A stretch of DNA of 32,011 nucleotides, taken from assembly GCA_002305165.1 (NCBI GenBank), contig DBQI01000003.1, positions 1 through 32,011 of the forward strand. Reading direction: 5' to 3'. The notes beneath the pieces are model-generated. The model worked only from the letters and a program-made list of their open reading frames with translations. It was not told the DNA's origin and made no database searches. The translations under genes were made by a program, and so were the position numbers. The DNA comes from Armatimonadetes bacterium UBA1398. Its GTDB lineage: Bacteria; Armatimonadota; Zipacnadia; UBA1398. This document shows, one piece after another, positions 8,684 to 17,078 of the stretch (position 1 is its first letter; each line of letters starts with the position of its first letter).

Positions 8684-9058
8684 CTAGTAGGATTCCGTGA
8701 TCGGCTCCGCGACCGTCTCGATGCCGTCTAGGCTCAACCTGTGGGAGAAGCAGGAGCGGAACCCGAGGTGGCAAGCCGCACCCGTCTGCTTCACCCGAAC
8801 AAGCAGGCAGTCGCGGTCGCAGTCTGTCAGTACGTTCACCACGTGCTGGACGTTGCCGCTCGTCTCCCCCTTGACCCAATAGGTCTGGCGCGAACGGCTG
8901 AAGAAACAGGTGCGACCGCTCGCGAGGGTCCGCCGCACGGCCTCGGCGTCCATGTATGCGACCATGAGGACCTCGCCGTTGTCATCATCCACCACAACCG
9001 CCGCGATAAGCCCCTTGTCGTCGAACTTGAGATCCTGGGTAACGTCCTGCTTGGTCAT
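8684..9058 (-). CDS. hisI: phosphoribosyl-AMP cyclohydrolase
   Basis: A 124-residue monofunctional HisI that opens the purine ring of PR-AMP in the third step of histidine biosynthesis. Visible motifs are VLMVAYMDAEA, the FFSRSRQTYWVKGETSGN core, the metal-binding DCDRDC cluster (residues 79-84) and further cysteines at 96 and 103 (zinc ligands in the family). There is no C-terminal HisE pyrophosphohydrolase domain, so that step must be encoded elsewhere. It is last in the hisBHAFI operon, 42 bases after hisF, and ends tail to tail with the second TldE copy. Confidence 0.96.
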   Translation of the reverse strand: MTKQDVTQDLKFDDKGLIAAVVVDDDNGEVLMVAYMDAEAVRRTLASGRTCFFSRSRQTYWVKGETSGNVQHVVNVLTDCDRDCLLVRVKQTGAACHLGFRSCFSHRLSLDGIETVAEPITESY

Positions 9059-9100
9059 GCCATCTCCAATCGTGCCACCGTGGTGGCGCGTGGGGTGTGC

Positions 9101-9859
9101 CTAGCTCCTCATCGGGACGCCGCGGCTGAGTAGATAGTCCTTCGCCTCGCGGATCGTGTGGGTGCGGAAGTGGAAGATGGAGGCTGCTAACACGGCATCG
9201 GCCTTGCCCTCCGTTAGGGCCTCATACAGATGCTCCAGAGTGCCCGCACCACCCGACGCGATGACGGGGATCGAGACGGCCTCCGATACGGCGCGCGTGA
9301 TCTCGATGTCATAACCCGAGAGCGTCCCATCCTTGTCCATGACGGTGATGAGAATCTCTCCAGCCCCCAGGTCCTCCGCCCGGCGGCACCAATCCCGGGC
9401 ATCGATACCCGTCGGGGTGCGGCCGCCGTGTGTGTGGACATCCCAGGAGCCATCGTCCATCCGCTTGGGGTCCATGGCCACGACGATACACTGGCTCCCG
9501 AAGCGTTCCGCGCCATCGCGTATGAGCTGCGGCTCCAGGATAGCGGAGGTGTTGATGCTCACTTTGTCCGCTCCCGCCGCGAGGATGAGCCGCATGTCGT
9601 CCACGGATCGGATGCCGCCACCGACGGTGAATGGAATGGACACGTGCTCCGCCGTCCGGCGCACCACATCGACCATCGTGTCGCGCTCATCGGAGGATGC
9701 GGTGATGTCCAGGAGGACGAGCTCGTCGGCCTCCTCCGCGTCGTAGTACCTCGCCTGCTCGACCGGATCCCCCGCGTCTACCAAACCCACAAAGTTGACA
9801 CCTTTGACGACCCGCCCCTTGTCCACATCGAGACACGGAATGATGCGCTTACCTAGCAT
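9101..9859 (-). CDS. hisF: imidazole glycerol phosphate synthase, cyclase subunit
   Basis: The 252-residue HisF beta/alpha barrel uses ammonia from HisH to close the imidazole ring of IGP and release AICAR. The catalytic aspartates are at Asp11 (PCLDVD) and Asp130 (VAMDPKR), exactly as in the Thermotoga enzyme. GGGIRSVDD, ADKVSINTSA, ITVMDKDGT and VIASGGAG are present. The start at ATG 9857-9859 has GGAGGG five bases upstream, and the gene overlaps the 3' end of hisA by 11 bases, consistent with translational coupling. Confidence 0.97.
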   Translation of the reverse strand: MLGKRIIPCLDVDKGRVVKGVNFVGLVDAGDPVEQARYYDAEEADELVLLDITASSDERDTMVDVVRRTAEHVSIPFTVGGGIRSVDDMRLILAAGADKVSINTSAILEPQLIRDGAERFGSQCIVVAMDPKRMDDGSWDVHTHGGRTPTGIDARDWCRRAEDLGAGEILITVMDKDGTLSGYDIEITRAVSEAVSIPVIASGGAGTLEHLYEALTEGKADAVLAASIFHFRTHTIREAKDYLLSRGVPMRS

Positions 9860-10613
9860 GGGTCCCTCCAGAGTCTGGCGTGGAGCCTATCTCCCGCGCG
9901 ATTTGGCAGGCTTCGACCAGGTCTACCTGGCCCTCATACAGGGCACGGCCAACGATGAGGCCGTCTATGAGCGGCTCGCCGCAGGATGCGACCTGTCGCA
10001 CATGGTCTATACTCGACACGCCGCCACTGACGATGATGCGAAGACCCGTGGCGCGGGCGAGGCTCACGCTTGCCTCAAGGGCAGGACCTCCTCCAACGCC
10101 ATCGCGGGAGACCTCTGTGTGGAGGGCGATCTCTAGGCCCATCTCCCTCAGCTCGCGGCCGACCTCAGCGGCGTCTCCACGGGCCTCCACCCAACCCCTG
10201 ATCGCCACCTGCCCCTCACGGGTGTCCAGCCCCCCCACGATTACCTCGGGCCCGAACGCCTCAAGAGCGGCGGACAGCAGCTTGGGATCCTCGACCGCGG
10301 CGGTTCCCAGCACGCAGCGACTAGCGCCCAGGTCGAGCTTGGCGCGGATGGCGTCGAGGGACCGTAGCCCTCCTCCGACCTCCACACGCACGCCCGCGCT
10401 CGCGCAGATAGCCCGGATGGCCTCGTCGTTGCAGGGCCGGCCATCGAAGGCTCCGTCCAAGTCGACGACATGGATGAGCTCCGCACCGGCTTCACGGAAG
10501 CTCTGGGCGACAGCAACCGGGTCGTCGCCGTAGACGGTCTTCGCGGCCATGTCGCCCCTCTTGAGGCGCACCACCTGGCCCTGGCTAAGATCAATCGCTG
10601 GGATCAGCCGCAT
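9849..10613 (-). CDS. hisA: ProFAR isomerase
   Basis: A 254-residue HisA, the beta/alpha-barrel relative of HisF that performs the Amadori rearrangement of ProFAR to PRFAR. The catalytic pair Asp8 (PAIDLSQG) and Asp130 (GGLDTREG) is in place, with VRLKRGD, HVVDLDGAF, EVGGGLRS and IVSGGVSS. It overlaps hisH upstream by 23 bases and hisF downstream by 11. A PriA-type dual role with tryptophan biosynthesis is known in Actinobacteria but cannot be judged from this sequence. Confidence 0.95.
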   Translation of the reverse strand: MRLIPAIDLSQGQVVRLKRGDMAAKTVYGDDPVAVAQSFREAGAELIHVVDLDGAFDGRPCNDEAIRAICASAGVRVEVGGGLRSLDAIRAKLDLGASRCVLGTAAVEDPKLLSAALEAFGPEVIVGGLDTREGQVAIRGWVEARGDAAEVGRELREMGLEIALHTEVSRDGVGGGPALEASVSLARATGLRIIVSGGVSSIDHVRQVASCGEPLIDGLIVGRALYEGQVDLVEACQIAREIGSTPDSGGTHAR

Positions 10614-11250
10614 GGATCGTGACCCTCACGAAGTTCTGTAGGATTCGGAGACCAACGCGCTGGCTCTTCTCCGGGTGGAACTGGCATGCGAAGGCCGTGC
10701 CAGTGCCGATCGACGAGCAGAAGCGGCCGCCGTACTCCGACCAACTCGTGACCAGAGAGCTGTCGTCGGGGTCCGCGTAGTAGGAGTGCACAAAGTAGGC
10801 GTATGACCGATCGGGGATGCCCCTGAGTAGAGCATTAGGCTCTATGGCCTCGAGCTGGTTCCAGCCCATGTGAGGTACCTTTGGGACATGCCGGAAGCGC
10901 CGGACACTCCCCGACACGAGGCCCAGGCCGGGAATGCCGGGGCTTTCCTCACTGGAAGGGAAGAGGATCTGGAGGCCCAGGCAGATCCCCAGGAAGGGTC
11001 TAGGGCCGATGAACGCCTCCGCGATGGCGTCTTCGAGGCCGCGCCGGCGCAACTCGGTTACCGCGTCGCCAAAGGCCCCCACGCCGGGCAGCACAACAGC
11101 CATGGCATCGGCGACCACGGCCGGATCCCCGGTGACCCTTACCGCCGGGGCGAGCTCGCCCACGGCGCTACAGACCACCTGGGCGGCAACGACCAGACCT
11201 CGCCGCACGCTCGCGAGGTTCCCCGCGCCGTAGTCGATCACCGCGATCAT
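10591..11250 (-). CDS. hisH: imidazole glycerol phosphate synthase, glutaminase subunit
   Basis: The 219-residue class I glutamine amidotransferase HisH supplies ammonia to HisF. The nucleophile Cys90 lies in FLGICLGLQ, the oxyanion segment is LPGVGAFGDAV, and the His-x-Glu pair is in CQFHPEKSQ near the C-terminus. The region after NLASVRRGL is slightly longer than usual, with an Ala/Val-rich stretch before VTGDPAVV. A GAGGCG site precedes ATG 11250. It lies 26 bases after hisB and overlaps hisA by 23 bases. Confidence 0.96.
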   Translation of the reverse strand: MIAVIDYGAGNLASVRRGLVVAAQVVCSAVGELAPAVRVTGDPAVVADAMAVVLPGVGAFGDAVTELRRRGLEDAIAEAFIGPRPFLGICLGLQILFPSSEESPGIPGLGLVSGSVRRFRHVPKVPHMGWNQLEAIEPNALLRGIPDRSYAYFVHSYYADPDDSSLVTSWSEYGGRFCSSIGTGTAFACQFHPEKSQRVGLRILQNFVRVTIHAADPSD

Positions 11251-11276
11251 CCAGCGCCTCCGTGAGTAGTGCGAGC

Positions 11277-11873
11277 CTAGAGGAGCCCCTTGGTGGAGGG
11301 CACACCCTCCTGCCGTCCGTCCAGCCGCGTCGCGGCATCGAGGGCACGGGCCAGGGCCTTGAACGTCGCCTCTAGGACATGGTGCGTGTTCTCGCCCGCG
11401 AGCTGCCGCACGTGGAGATTGAAGCCCCCCGTGGTGGCCAAGGCGCGCAGGAGCTCCACGGCGGTTTCCACCTCAAACGTTCCCACGCGTTCGCTCGACA
11501 GCCGCAGGTCATGGGCGAAGTAGGGCCGACCCGATAGGTCGAGCACCACCTGCACGAGAGCTTCGTCCATCGGCACCGTGGCTTCGCCATAGCGCCTAAT
11601 GCCCCGGCGCTCGCCCAGAGCCATGCTCAGGGCCTGGCCCAGCACAATCCCCACATCCTCGACCGTGTGGTGGCAGTCCACGTGCAGGTCGCCGCTGGCC
11701 CTGACTTGCAGGTCCAGGAGCCCGTGCCGACCGACGGCCTCTAGCAGGTGATCGAGGAAGCCGATGCCCGTGGAGAGCTCGGTGGTTCCACGGCCGTCGA
11801 GATCCAGTCGGACCTCGATGAGGGTCTCGCGCGTCTCACGTCGAACTTCGCCAACACGCATGCCGACGCTCAT
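11277..11873 (-). CDS. hisB: imidazoleglycerol-phosphate dehydratase
   Basis: A 198-residue monofunctional HisB dehydrating IGP to imidazole acetol phosphate at a di-manganese site. STGIGFLDHLLEAVGRH, the metal-binding DCHHTVED (residues 66-73) and a second HHVLEATFKALARAL motif near the C-terminus are diagnostic. There is no fused histidinol phosphatase domain, unlike E. coli HisB. GGAGG lies nine bases before ATG 11873. It is the first gene of the local histidine operon; hisG, hisD, hisC and hisE are not in the window. Confidence 0.96.
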   Translation of the reverse strand: MSVGMRVGEVRRETRETLIEVRLDLDGRGTTELSTGIGFLDHLLEAVGRHGLLDLQVRASGDLHVDCHHTVEDVGIVLGQALSMALGERRGIRRYGEATVPMDEALVQVVLDLSGRPYFAHDLRLSSERVGTFEVETAVELLRALATTGGFNLHVRQLAGENTHHVLEATFKALARALDAATRLDGRQEGVPSTKGLL

Positions 11874-11900
11874 CGGATGATTCCTCCCCTAGAGCGGTGA

Positions 11901-11906
11901 ATTATA
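11901..11906 (-). promoter_or_regulatory. candidate -10 box of the his operon
   Basis: On the minus strand the sequence reads TATAAT, 27 bases upstream of the hisB start codon, in the 88-base divergent gap between hisB and the CxxCxxCC gene. It would give a leader of about 20 bases carrying the ribosome site. No good TTGACA is found at 16-18 bases, so the call rests on the -10 alone. There is no room for a histidine attenuator. Confidence 0.42.
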
Positions 11907-11961
11907 GCCGACGATGCCGCATCGCGCGACACGGCGCCACGCATGATGGAGGATCCCACGA

Positions 11962-12549
11962 ATGCCCCGTTACCACAAGATCGTTCTCGCGTACGAGGGA
12001 GAGTGCTCCCAGTGCGGGGGGTGTTGCGTCGGCTGTAGCCGGCTCGGCAACAGGCGCGGCGTGAAGGTATGCCGCGACCATGGCAAGGATAAGCCCTCGC
12101 ACTGCATCCTCTTCCCCATCGGCTATGCGGTGGAGCTCATCCCCAAAACGTGCACATTGGTGCCGACCGAGATCGTCGAGGTTGATGAGACGGTCCACAC
12201 GCACCGCATCCGGGTGTCCGGGCGGACCGGGGTGGCTCTGTTCGATGCGACCCGTGAGGATGGCGACGATGGCGAGCCCCCGAAGAGCCTCTACGACCTG
12301 CAAGGGCAGATTGAGTCGGGTATGAGGGACCGGCTCTATGAGAGGACGCCTGAACAGCATCTGAAGGACCTTGCGGGGCTCATCGACCAGCTCCGGTCGA
12401 TCGAGGTGGCCGAAGGCGACGGGCCCGACAGCCCGCTGAGTTGGGACGGCGCCGCGATGTGTGAGGATCTGGTGAAGGTGCTCATCACTACCGCGAACCT
12501 GTACGCCACCCGACGCGACGTGATCATCGGCGACCTCTTCGCCGAGTGA
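11962..12549 (+). CDS. CxxCxxCC-domain (YkgJ-like) putative metal-cluster protein
   Basis: A 195-residue protein with an N-terminal CSQCGGCC motif (Cys15, 18, 21, 22) followed by Cys25, Cys37 and Cys48. This is the pattern of the CxxCxxCC/YkgJ domain, proposed to chelate zinc or iron or to hold an Fe-S cluster. The rest (residues 60-195) is hydrophilic and not recognised. GGAGG is located upstream of ATG 11962. The next gene, an isomerase-like TIM barrel, begins 18 bases after the stop, so the two are probably co-transcribed. The cellular function of the family is not established. Confidence 0.72.
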   Translation: MPRYHKIVLAYEGECSQCGGCCVGCSRLGNRRGVKVCRDHGKDKPSHCILFPIGYAVELIPKTCTLVPTEIVEVDETVHTHRIRVSGRTGVALFDATREDGDDGEPPKSLYDLQGQIESGMRDRLYERTPEQHLKDLAGLIDQLRSIEVAEGDGPDSPLSWDGAAMCEDLVKVLITTANLYATRRDVIIGDLFAE

Positions 12550-12567
12550 GCAGGGAGGACCAGTACC

Positions 12568-13398
12568 ATGAGACTCGCTGTGTGCAACGAGATGTTCGAA
12601 GGGATGGAGATCGAGGCGGTCTGCGATATCGTCGCCGGCATGGGGTATGACGGGATCGAGATAGCCCCCTTCTCGCTCCACGATGACGTTCGGCTGATGC
12701 CGGAGGAGGAGAAGCGTCGGGTCCGCAGGGCGCTGGACAACTCGGGGCTTGCTTGTGCGGGCTTGCACTGGCTCCTGACGAAGCCGGAAGGGCTCCACAT
12801 CGGCTCGCCCGACGACTCCGTACGCCGTGAGACCGCCGACTATCTCGCGACGCTGGCCGAGTTCTGCGCTCTCCTAGGGGGCCGTGACATGGTGTTCGGC
12901 TCGCCCAAGAGTCGCGATGTGCCCCCAGGCGCTGACCGGCTCGCCTGGTGGAGTAGGGCGGTGGAGACGGTTCGGCTCGCCGGCGACCGAGCGCACGAGT
13001 TCGGCGCCGTGATCGCCATGGAGCCGCTGGCACGGTCCATCTCCAGCTTCTTGAACAGCGCCGCGGAGGTCCGGCGCTTCGTGCGAGAGGTCGGCCACCC
13101 AGGGGTGGCCATGATGGTAGACTGCTACAGCATGGGGGACGAGGCCATCGCGCGTAGCCAAGTGATCCGCGAGTCCGCCGGACTCATCGCCCACGTGCAC
13201 GCGAACGATACGACCAAACGTGAGCCCGGCACAGGGGACCTGGACTTCGGTGAGGTTATCGAGGCGCTGCGGGAGGTTGGGTACGATGGCTGGGTCTCCC
13301 TCGAGGTGTTCGAGATCGATCCTGATCCGACGACCATGGCCCATCGCGCGTACGGGCTGATGGCGGAGACCATGCAGCGTTACGGCGTGCGGCCCTAG
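12568..13398 (+). CDS. sugar phosphate isomerase/epimerase family TIM barrel
   Basis: A 276-residue xylose-isomerase-like (AP endonuclease 2 family) barrel. The metal and catalytic residues expected for ketose epimerases and hydroxypyruvate isomerases can be placed: Glu152 (AMEPL), Asp185 (MMVDCYSM), His211 (AHVHANDT) and Glu246 (VSLEVFE). The N-terminal CNEMFEG and GYDGIEIAPF segments are characteristic. GGGAGG precedes the ATG. The substrate is unknown, and the neighbours give no clear pathway. Confidence 0.8.
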   Translation: MRLAVCNEMFEGMEIEAVCDIVAGMGYDGIEIAPFSLHDDVRLMPEEEKRRVRRALDNSGLACAGLHWLLTKPEGLHIGSPDDSVRRETADYLATLAEFCALLGGRDMVFGSPKSRDVPPGADRLAWWSRAVETVRLAGDRAHEFGAVIAMEPLARSISSFLNSAAEVRRFVREVGHPGVAMMVDCYSMGDEAIARSQVIRESAGLIAHVHANDTTKREPGTGDLDFGEVIEALREVGYDGWVSLEVFEIDPDPTTMAHRAYGLMAETMQRYGVRP

Positions 13399-13408
13399 TG
13401 ACTCGGCG

Positions 13409-15388
13409 CTACTGGGCGCCTGCGGCCCCAGCGAGCATCTGCGTAGCCTTCGTCACACCCTCGCCGGTGCCGAAGAGTACCAGGACGTCGCCTACGAGGA
13501 GCGGGGTGTCCGGCGAGGGATTGGCGAGAAGCTCTCCGGCCCGTTCGATCCCCAGGAGGGTCACTCCTGTCTCGGCACGAAGGTCAAGAGCCCTTAGCGT
13601 CTGCCCAACAGCCAGTGAGTCGGGCAGCAAGGCCACGTCACGCACATCCGCGCCGCTGAGCAGGCTGCGCAGGGACGGACCTCGGCCGCGCGCGGGTAGG
13701 TCCCTTCGCAGCAGCCCATACTGGTCTTCACGGATGAAGTCCTGCTCCCGCTCTACCGCCCGCGGCGGCACCCCATAGGCCTGCATTACGAGGCCCACCA
13801 TCTCGATGGCCGTCTCGAACTCCTCGGGGACGACCTCATTCGCGCCGAGGTCAACTAGGGCTTCGACGTCGCCCAGGTAGCGGGTGCGGGCGATGATGTA
13901 GAGGTCGGGGTTGAGCCGGCGGGCTTCACTCACTACCTCGCGTGAACCCGCCGGGTCGGGAACGCTACTGACCAGCACCTTGGCCCGCTCGACCTGGGCA
14001 TGCCGCAGCACGTGCTCCCTGCCCGCATTGCCGAACATGATCGGTACGCCCTGACCGCGGATCTCCCGGACTGTCACGGGGTTCATCTCGATGGCTATGA
14101 ACGGCACACCGATCTGGTCTAGGACGCGCCCCACACTACGTCCCTGCAGACCGTATCCCACTAAGATGACGTGCCCCTCCATGGCGTCCACGTCCTCGAA
14201 TGGCTCCTCGGGCCTCAGCGCCCTCCGGCGAAGTCGCGCTGCGGCACGTGGCACGGTCAGCATGAGGATAGGGGCCGCAGTCATACTCAGGACCATGGTG
14301 GAGAGGAAGATGTGGTACCAGTCCTCAGGTAGAGCTCCTTCGGATATGGCTGCCTGCGCGTAGATGAAGGAGAACTCACCTAGCTGCGCGAGGCCCATGC
14401 CGGCAATGAGGGCAGACTCCATGCTGAGGCGGAAGAGTAGGGCCAGCGCAACTATGAAGACGGCTTTGCCCAGGATGACGAACAGTGCGAATCCCAATGT
14501 GAGCACGGGCTCGGCAAGCCACATGGCCGGGCTGACCAGCATGCCGATCGAGACGAAGAAGAGACCGCTGAAGACGTCCCTCAAGGGCGCCACTGTCTCT
14601 AGTGTCTCCCGGCCATACTCGGTCTCGGAGACCACAGCTCCCGCCAGGAACGCGCCGATCTCGAGCGAGATACCCGCCTTGCCCACGAGGAATGCGGTTC
14701 CCAGAGCCCCCGTTACGGTCGTGAGCGCAAACAGCTCGCGACTCCTCGAACGAACGACGGCGCCCACGATGCGCGGGTAGATAAAGTGCGCGGCCAACAG
14801 GACGCTCACGACGATCAGAATCGCGCGCCCGAGACCCAGGACCGCGCCCGCGGTGCTCGTACTGGTACCCGCCAACACGGGCAGCACCAGTACCATGGGC
14901 ACAATTGTGACATCCTGGAATAGCGAGAGGCTCAGCCCGAAACGTCCATGCGAGGAGTTGAGGTCACCTCGCTCCTCGAGGACCTTGGCATACAGGGACG
15001 ACGAGCTATGTGCAATCAGACAGCCGAAGACCACGCCGAGCCGCGGGCCTAGATCGAGGGGGATACTCAACAGCGTGAGGATCGCCACTGTTCCGAGCAC
15101 CTGGGGCCCACCTGCTCCGAACACCCAACTCCGCATCTGCCAGAGGTCACGAAGCGAGAACTCAAGGCCTGCGGAGAAGAGCAGGAAGAGCACACCGATC
15201 TGGGCCATCGCCTGGATGTTCTCGCTATCGGCCACAAGCCCTAGTCCGCCTGGACCGAACGCGACACCGACTAGCAGGAAGCCGACCACGGCCGGGATAC
15301 GAAGCCGGCGAAGTCCCCACACCGTCACCAGCGATAGCCCGATGACCGTTATCAGTTGGCTAAGGAAATCCGTGTTGGCTGGAACCAC
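13409..15388 (-). CDS. CPA2-family cation:proton antiporter with RCK domains
   Basis: The 659-residue protein combines about twelve membrane segments (residues roughly 8-390) with a cytoplasmic TrkA-N/RCK domain (HVILVGYGLQGRSVG, about 403-417, with the GxGxxG nucleotide loop) and a C-terminal TrkA-C domain (about 575-655). GFLLVGVAFGPGGLG, FSAGLEFSLRDL and LFQDVTIVP with the ion-site Asp at 159 are CPA2/KefB features. It would exchange K+ or Na+ for H+ under nucleotide control. The assigned GTG start has only a weak ribosome site. It is third in an operon behind two multiheme proteins, 29 bases after the cytochrome, which suggests a role in pH or ion balance linked to that system. Confidence 0.87.
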   Translation of the reverse strand: MVPANTDFLSQLITVIGLSLVTVWGLRRLRIPAVVGFLLVGVAFGPGGLGLVADSENIQAMAQIGVLFLLFSAGLEFSLRDLWQMRSWVFGAGGPQVLGTVAILTLLSIPLDLGPRLGVVFGCLIAHSSSSLYAKVLEERGDLNSSHGRFGLSLSLFQDVTIVPMVLVLPVLAGTSTSTAGAVLGLGRAILIVVSVLLAAHFIYPRIVGAVVRSRSRELFALTTVTGALGTAFLVGKAGISLEIGAFLAGAVVSETEYGRETLETVAPLRDVFSGLFFVSIGMLVSPAMWLAEPVLTLGFALFVILGKAVFIVALALLFRLSMESALIAGMGLAQLGEFSFIYAQAAISEGALPEDWYHIFLSTMVLSMTAAPILMLTVPRAAARLRRRALRPEEPFEDVDAMEGHVILVGYGLQGRSVGRVLDQIGVPFIAIEMNPVTVREIRGQGVPIMFGNAGREHVLRHAQVERAKVLVSSVPDPAGSREVVSEARRLNPDLYIIARTRYLGDVEALVDLGANEVVPEEFETAIEMVGLVMQAYGVPPRAVEREQDFIREDQYGLLRRDLPARGRGPSLRSLLSGADVRDVALLPDSLAVGQTLRALDLRAETGVTLLGIERAGELLANPSPDTPLLVGDVLVLFGTGEGVTKATQMLAGAAGAQ

Positions 15389-15417
15389 ATCCGTTCAGAG
15401 CACGGAGAGAGACGTGA

Positions 15418-17031
15418 CTACTCCGTGTGTATGCCGCCGTACACCGCTCGCTCCCAGCGCAGCATCTCCTCGCGCTGCTCGGCCGTCAGCCCCTCGGTCC
15501 AGCGGTGGTAACGCTCCCAGTCCTGTCCGTCCTCGCCTCGGAGCGTCGTCTCGATGAAGGCCTCGGTCTCGGCACCCTTGCCGGCAGCCTCGCCAAGCTC
15601 CATCGCGAGCGGCAGGAATTCGGTGTAGAAATGCCGCGTCATCTCGTAGAATCCGTGCCAGTGGACATAATCGGGACCCATCATAGCAGCGCCGTGGCGC
15701 GCTCGTCGACCCTCATGATGCCATAGCTCATAGTAGAGGTAGTCGATCTCGTCATTCATGGGCACGTCGTCGATGATGCCCTGCTCCGACAGGAACTGGT
15801 AGATCGCCATCATCGGCTTGGCGTACTTGTTGTTATAGAGTTCCACCGCCTGGTCATACTGGGTGTAGAAGCTCTCCACCCAGTTATCACCATGGCAGGC
15901 GAGGCATGTCTGACGCATCTCATCACGCCGCTCCTCCGGAGCCTTCAGCCACGCCTCGCCGTCGGTGTCGACGATGGCGGCAGGCTGGTACGAGAGTTCC
16001 GGCCGGAGTGTCCAGGAGATGCGCGCCCCGACATCGTGGGTAAGCGGCAGGCCCTTGCTGCCGAAGTGCGCGCCCACGGGGCCCATGTGGCAACTTGAGC
16101 ACGTCGGCGCGTTCGCGTAGGTCTCGCCGAGGACCCACTCGCCGCCTGGGACGTCGATGTCGAGGCTGTCGCGGTTCGCGTCGTAGGCGATCCCGTGCTT
16201 GGACTCCTTGTAGATCTCGCTCTGCGGATGGTCGGGGCCCATGTGGCACTTGCCGCAGTTCTCCGGACGCCGGGCCGTGGCGGCCGAGAACTCGTGGCGG
16301 GCATGGCAGGCCGCGCACGCTCCCCAGGACCCGTCGGGGTTGATCCGGCCGACTCCCGAGTTCGGCCACGTGTCAGCCGCGTAGACAGGCGCCAGGGACT
16401 CGTTCGTAGGCTGCTCAGCCGCCATCAGGACGGGCCCGCCGTGGCACTGCTGACAGCCGTTGATCGCCGCGGCTGGTCCCTCCGCATAGCGCCCCAGGAA
16501 GTTCTCGACGGACCCGAGGAACTGCCCTGCGGATGAGTGGCGCGAACGGTACAGTTCCTCTGCCTCCGTGGGATGGCACTGGGCGCAGGACTTCGGGCTG
16601 ACGGCCACGACGATATCCGCGCCACCGTGGTGCCAGATGTCGGGCCGCACGACGGGGCCTGACCCGTCGGTGACCAGCGTCGTCGACTTCAGGCCCGTCG
16701 TCTGATCCCAGGCGGTCTCGGTCACGTAGCGCGGGTTATCGACGTCCTCGCCCGCGAACTCCTCGGGCACACCGTGGCACTCCAAACACCCGACGCCCGC
16801 CTGGGCGTGCCGACTGCCCTCCCACTGCATAGCGATGGCCGGGTAGATGCCCATGCCTCCATCAGACTTCGCTCCGTGGCAGACGAGGCACACCTTGGTC
16901 CCGTCCGAAACTGGCATCGGTTCGGGGACATCCGCGGCCCCGGGAGTCTCTTGCGCTGTCGCGAGGATACCGGCGGACGCTAGGGCCATGAATGAGCCCA
17001 TCACCAGCCACCGGACAGATGCGTGTCTCAT
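15418..17031 (-). CDS. octaheme hydroxylamine-oxidoreductase-like cytochrome c
   Basis: A 537-residue exported cytochrome with a Sec signal (residues 1-26, cut after ATAQ or nearby) and exactly eight CxxCH motifs at 48, 82, 149, 193, 239, 259, 311 and 376. The helical C-terminus contains LYYELWHHEGRRARHGAAMMGPDY and WHGFYE, the signature of HAO-family octaheme proteins. Tyrosines at 455 and 462 lie where the heme-crosslinking tyrosine of true HAO is expected, but which residue aligns with it was not determined; relatives without the crosslink act reductively. ATG 17031 is chosen because GAGGTGG is eight bases upstream; GTG 17043 is an alternative. It lies 47 bases after the HZS-alpha-like gene. 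Likely periplasmic nitrogen-oxide or hydroxylamine chemistry; direction unknown. Confidence 0.85.
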   Translation of the reverse strand: MRHASVRWLVMGSFMALASAGILATAQETPGAADVPEPMPVSDGTKVCLVCHGAKSDGGMGIYPAIAMQWEGSRHAQAGVGCLECHGVPEEFAGEDVDNPRYVTETAWDQTTGLKSTTLVTDGSGPVVRPDIWHHGGADIVVAVSPKSCAQCHPTEAEELYRSRHSSAGQFLGSVENFLGRYAEGPAAAINGCQQCHGGPVLMAAEQPTNESLAPVYAADTWPNSGVGRINPDGSWGACAACHARHEFSAATARRPENCGKCHMGPDHPQSEIYKESKHGIAYDANRDSLDIDVPGGEWVLGETYANAPTCSSCHMGPVGAHFGSKGLPLTHDVGARISWTLRPELSYQPAAIVDTDGEAWLKAPEERRDEMRQTCLACHGDNWVESFYTQYDQAVELYNNKYAKPMMAIYQFLSEQGIIDDVPMNDEIDYLYYELWHHEGRRARHGAAMMGPDYVHWHGFYEMTRHFYTEFLPLAMELGEAAGKGAETEAFIETTLRGEDGQDWERYHRWTEGLTAEQREEMLRWERAVYGGIHTE

Positions 17032-17078
17032 GGGGAGATCCACCTCTCAGGGCATCAGGCGCGACGCTGCCGAGTCGC

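Noticed and set aside
11874..11961. Histidine attenuator upstream of hisB
   Set aside because: The gap is only 88 bases, has no run of His codons and no terminator hairpin.
11902..12798. 298-codon minus-strand ORF
   Set aside because: Antisense shadow of the CxxCxxCC and TIM-barrel genes, which have clear family motifs and ribosome sites.
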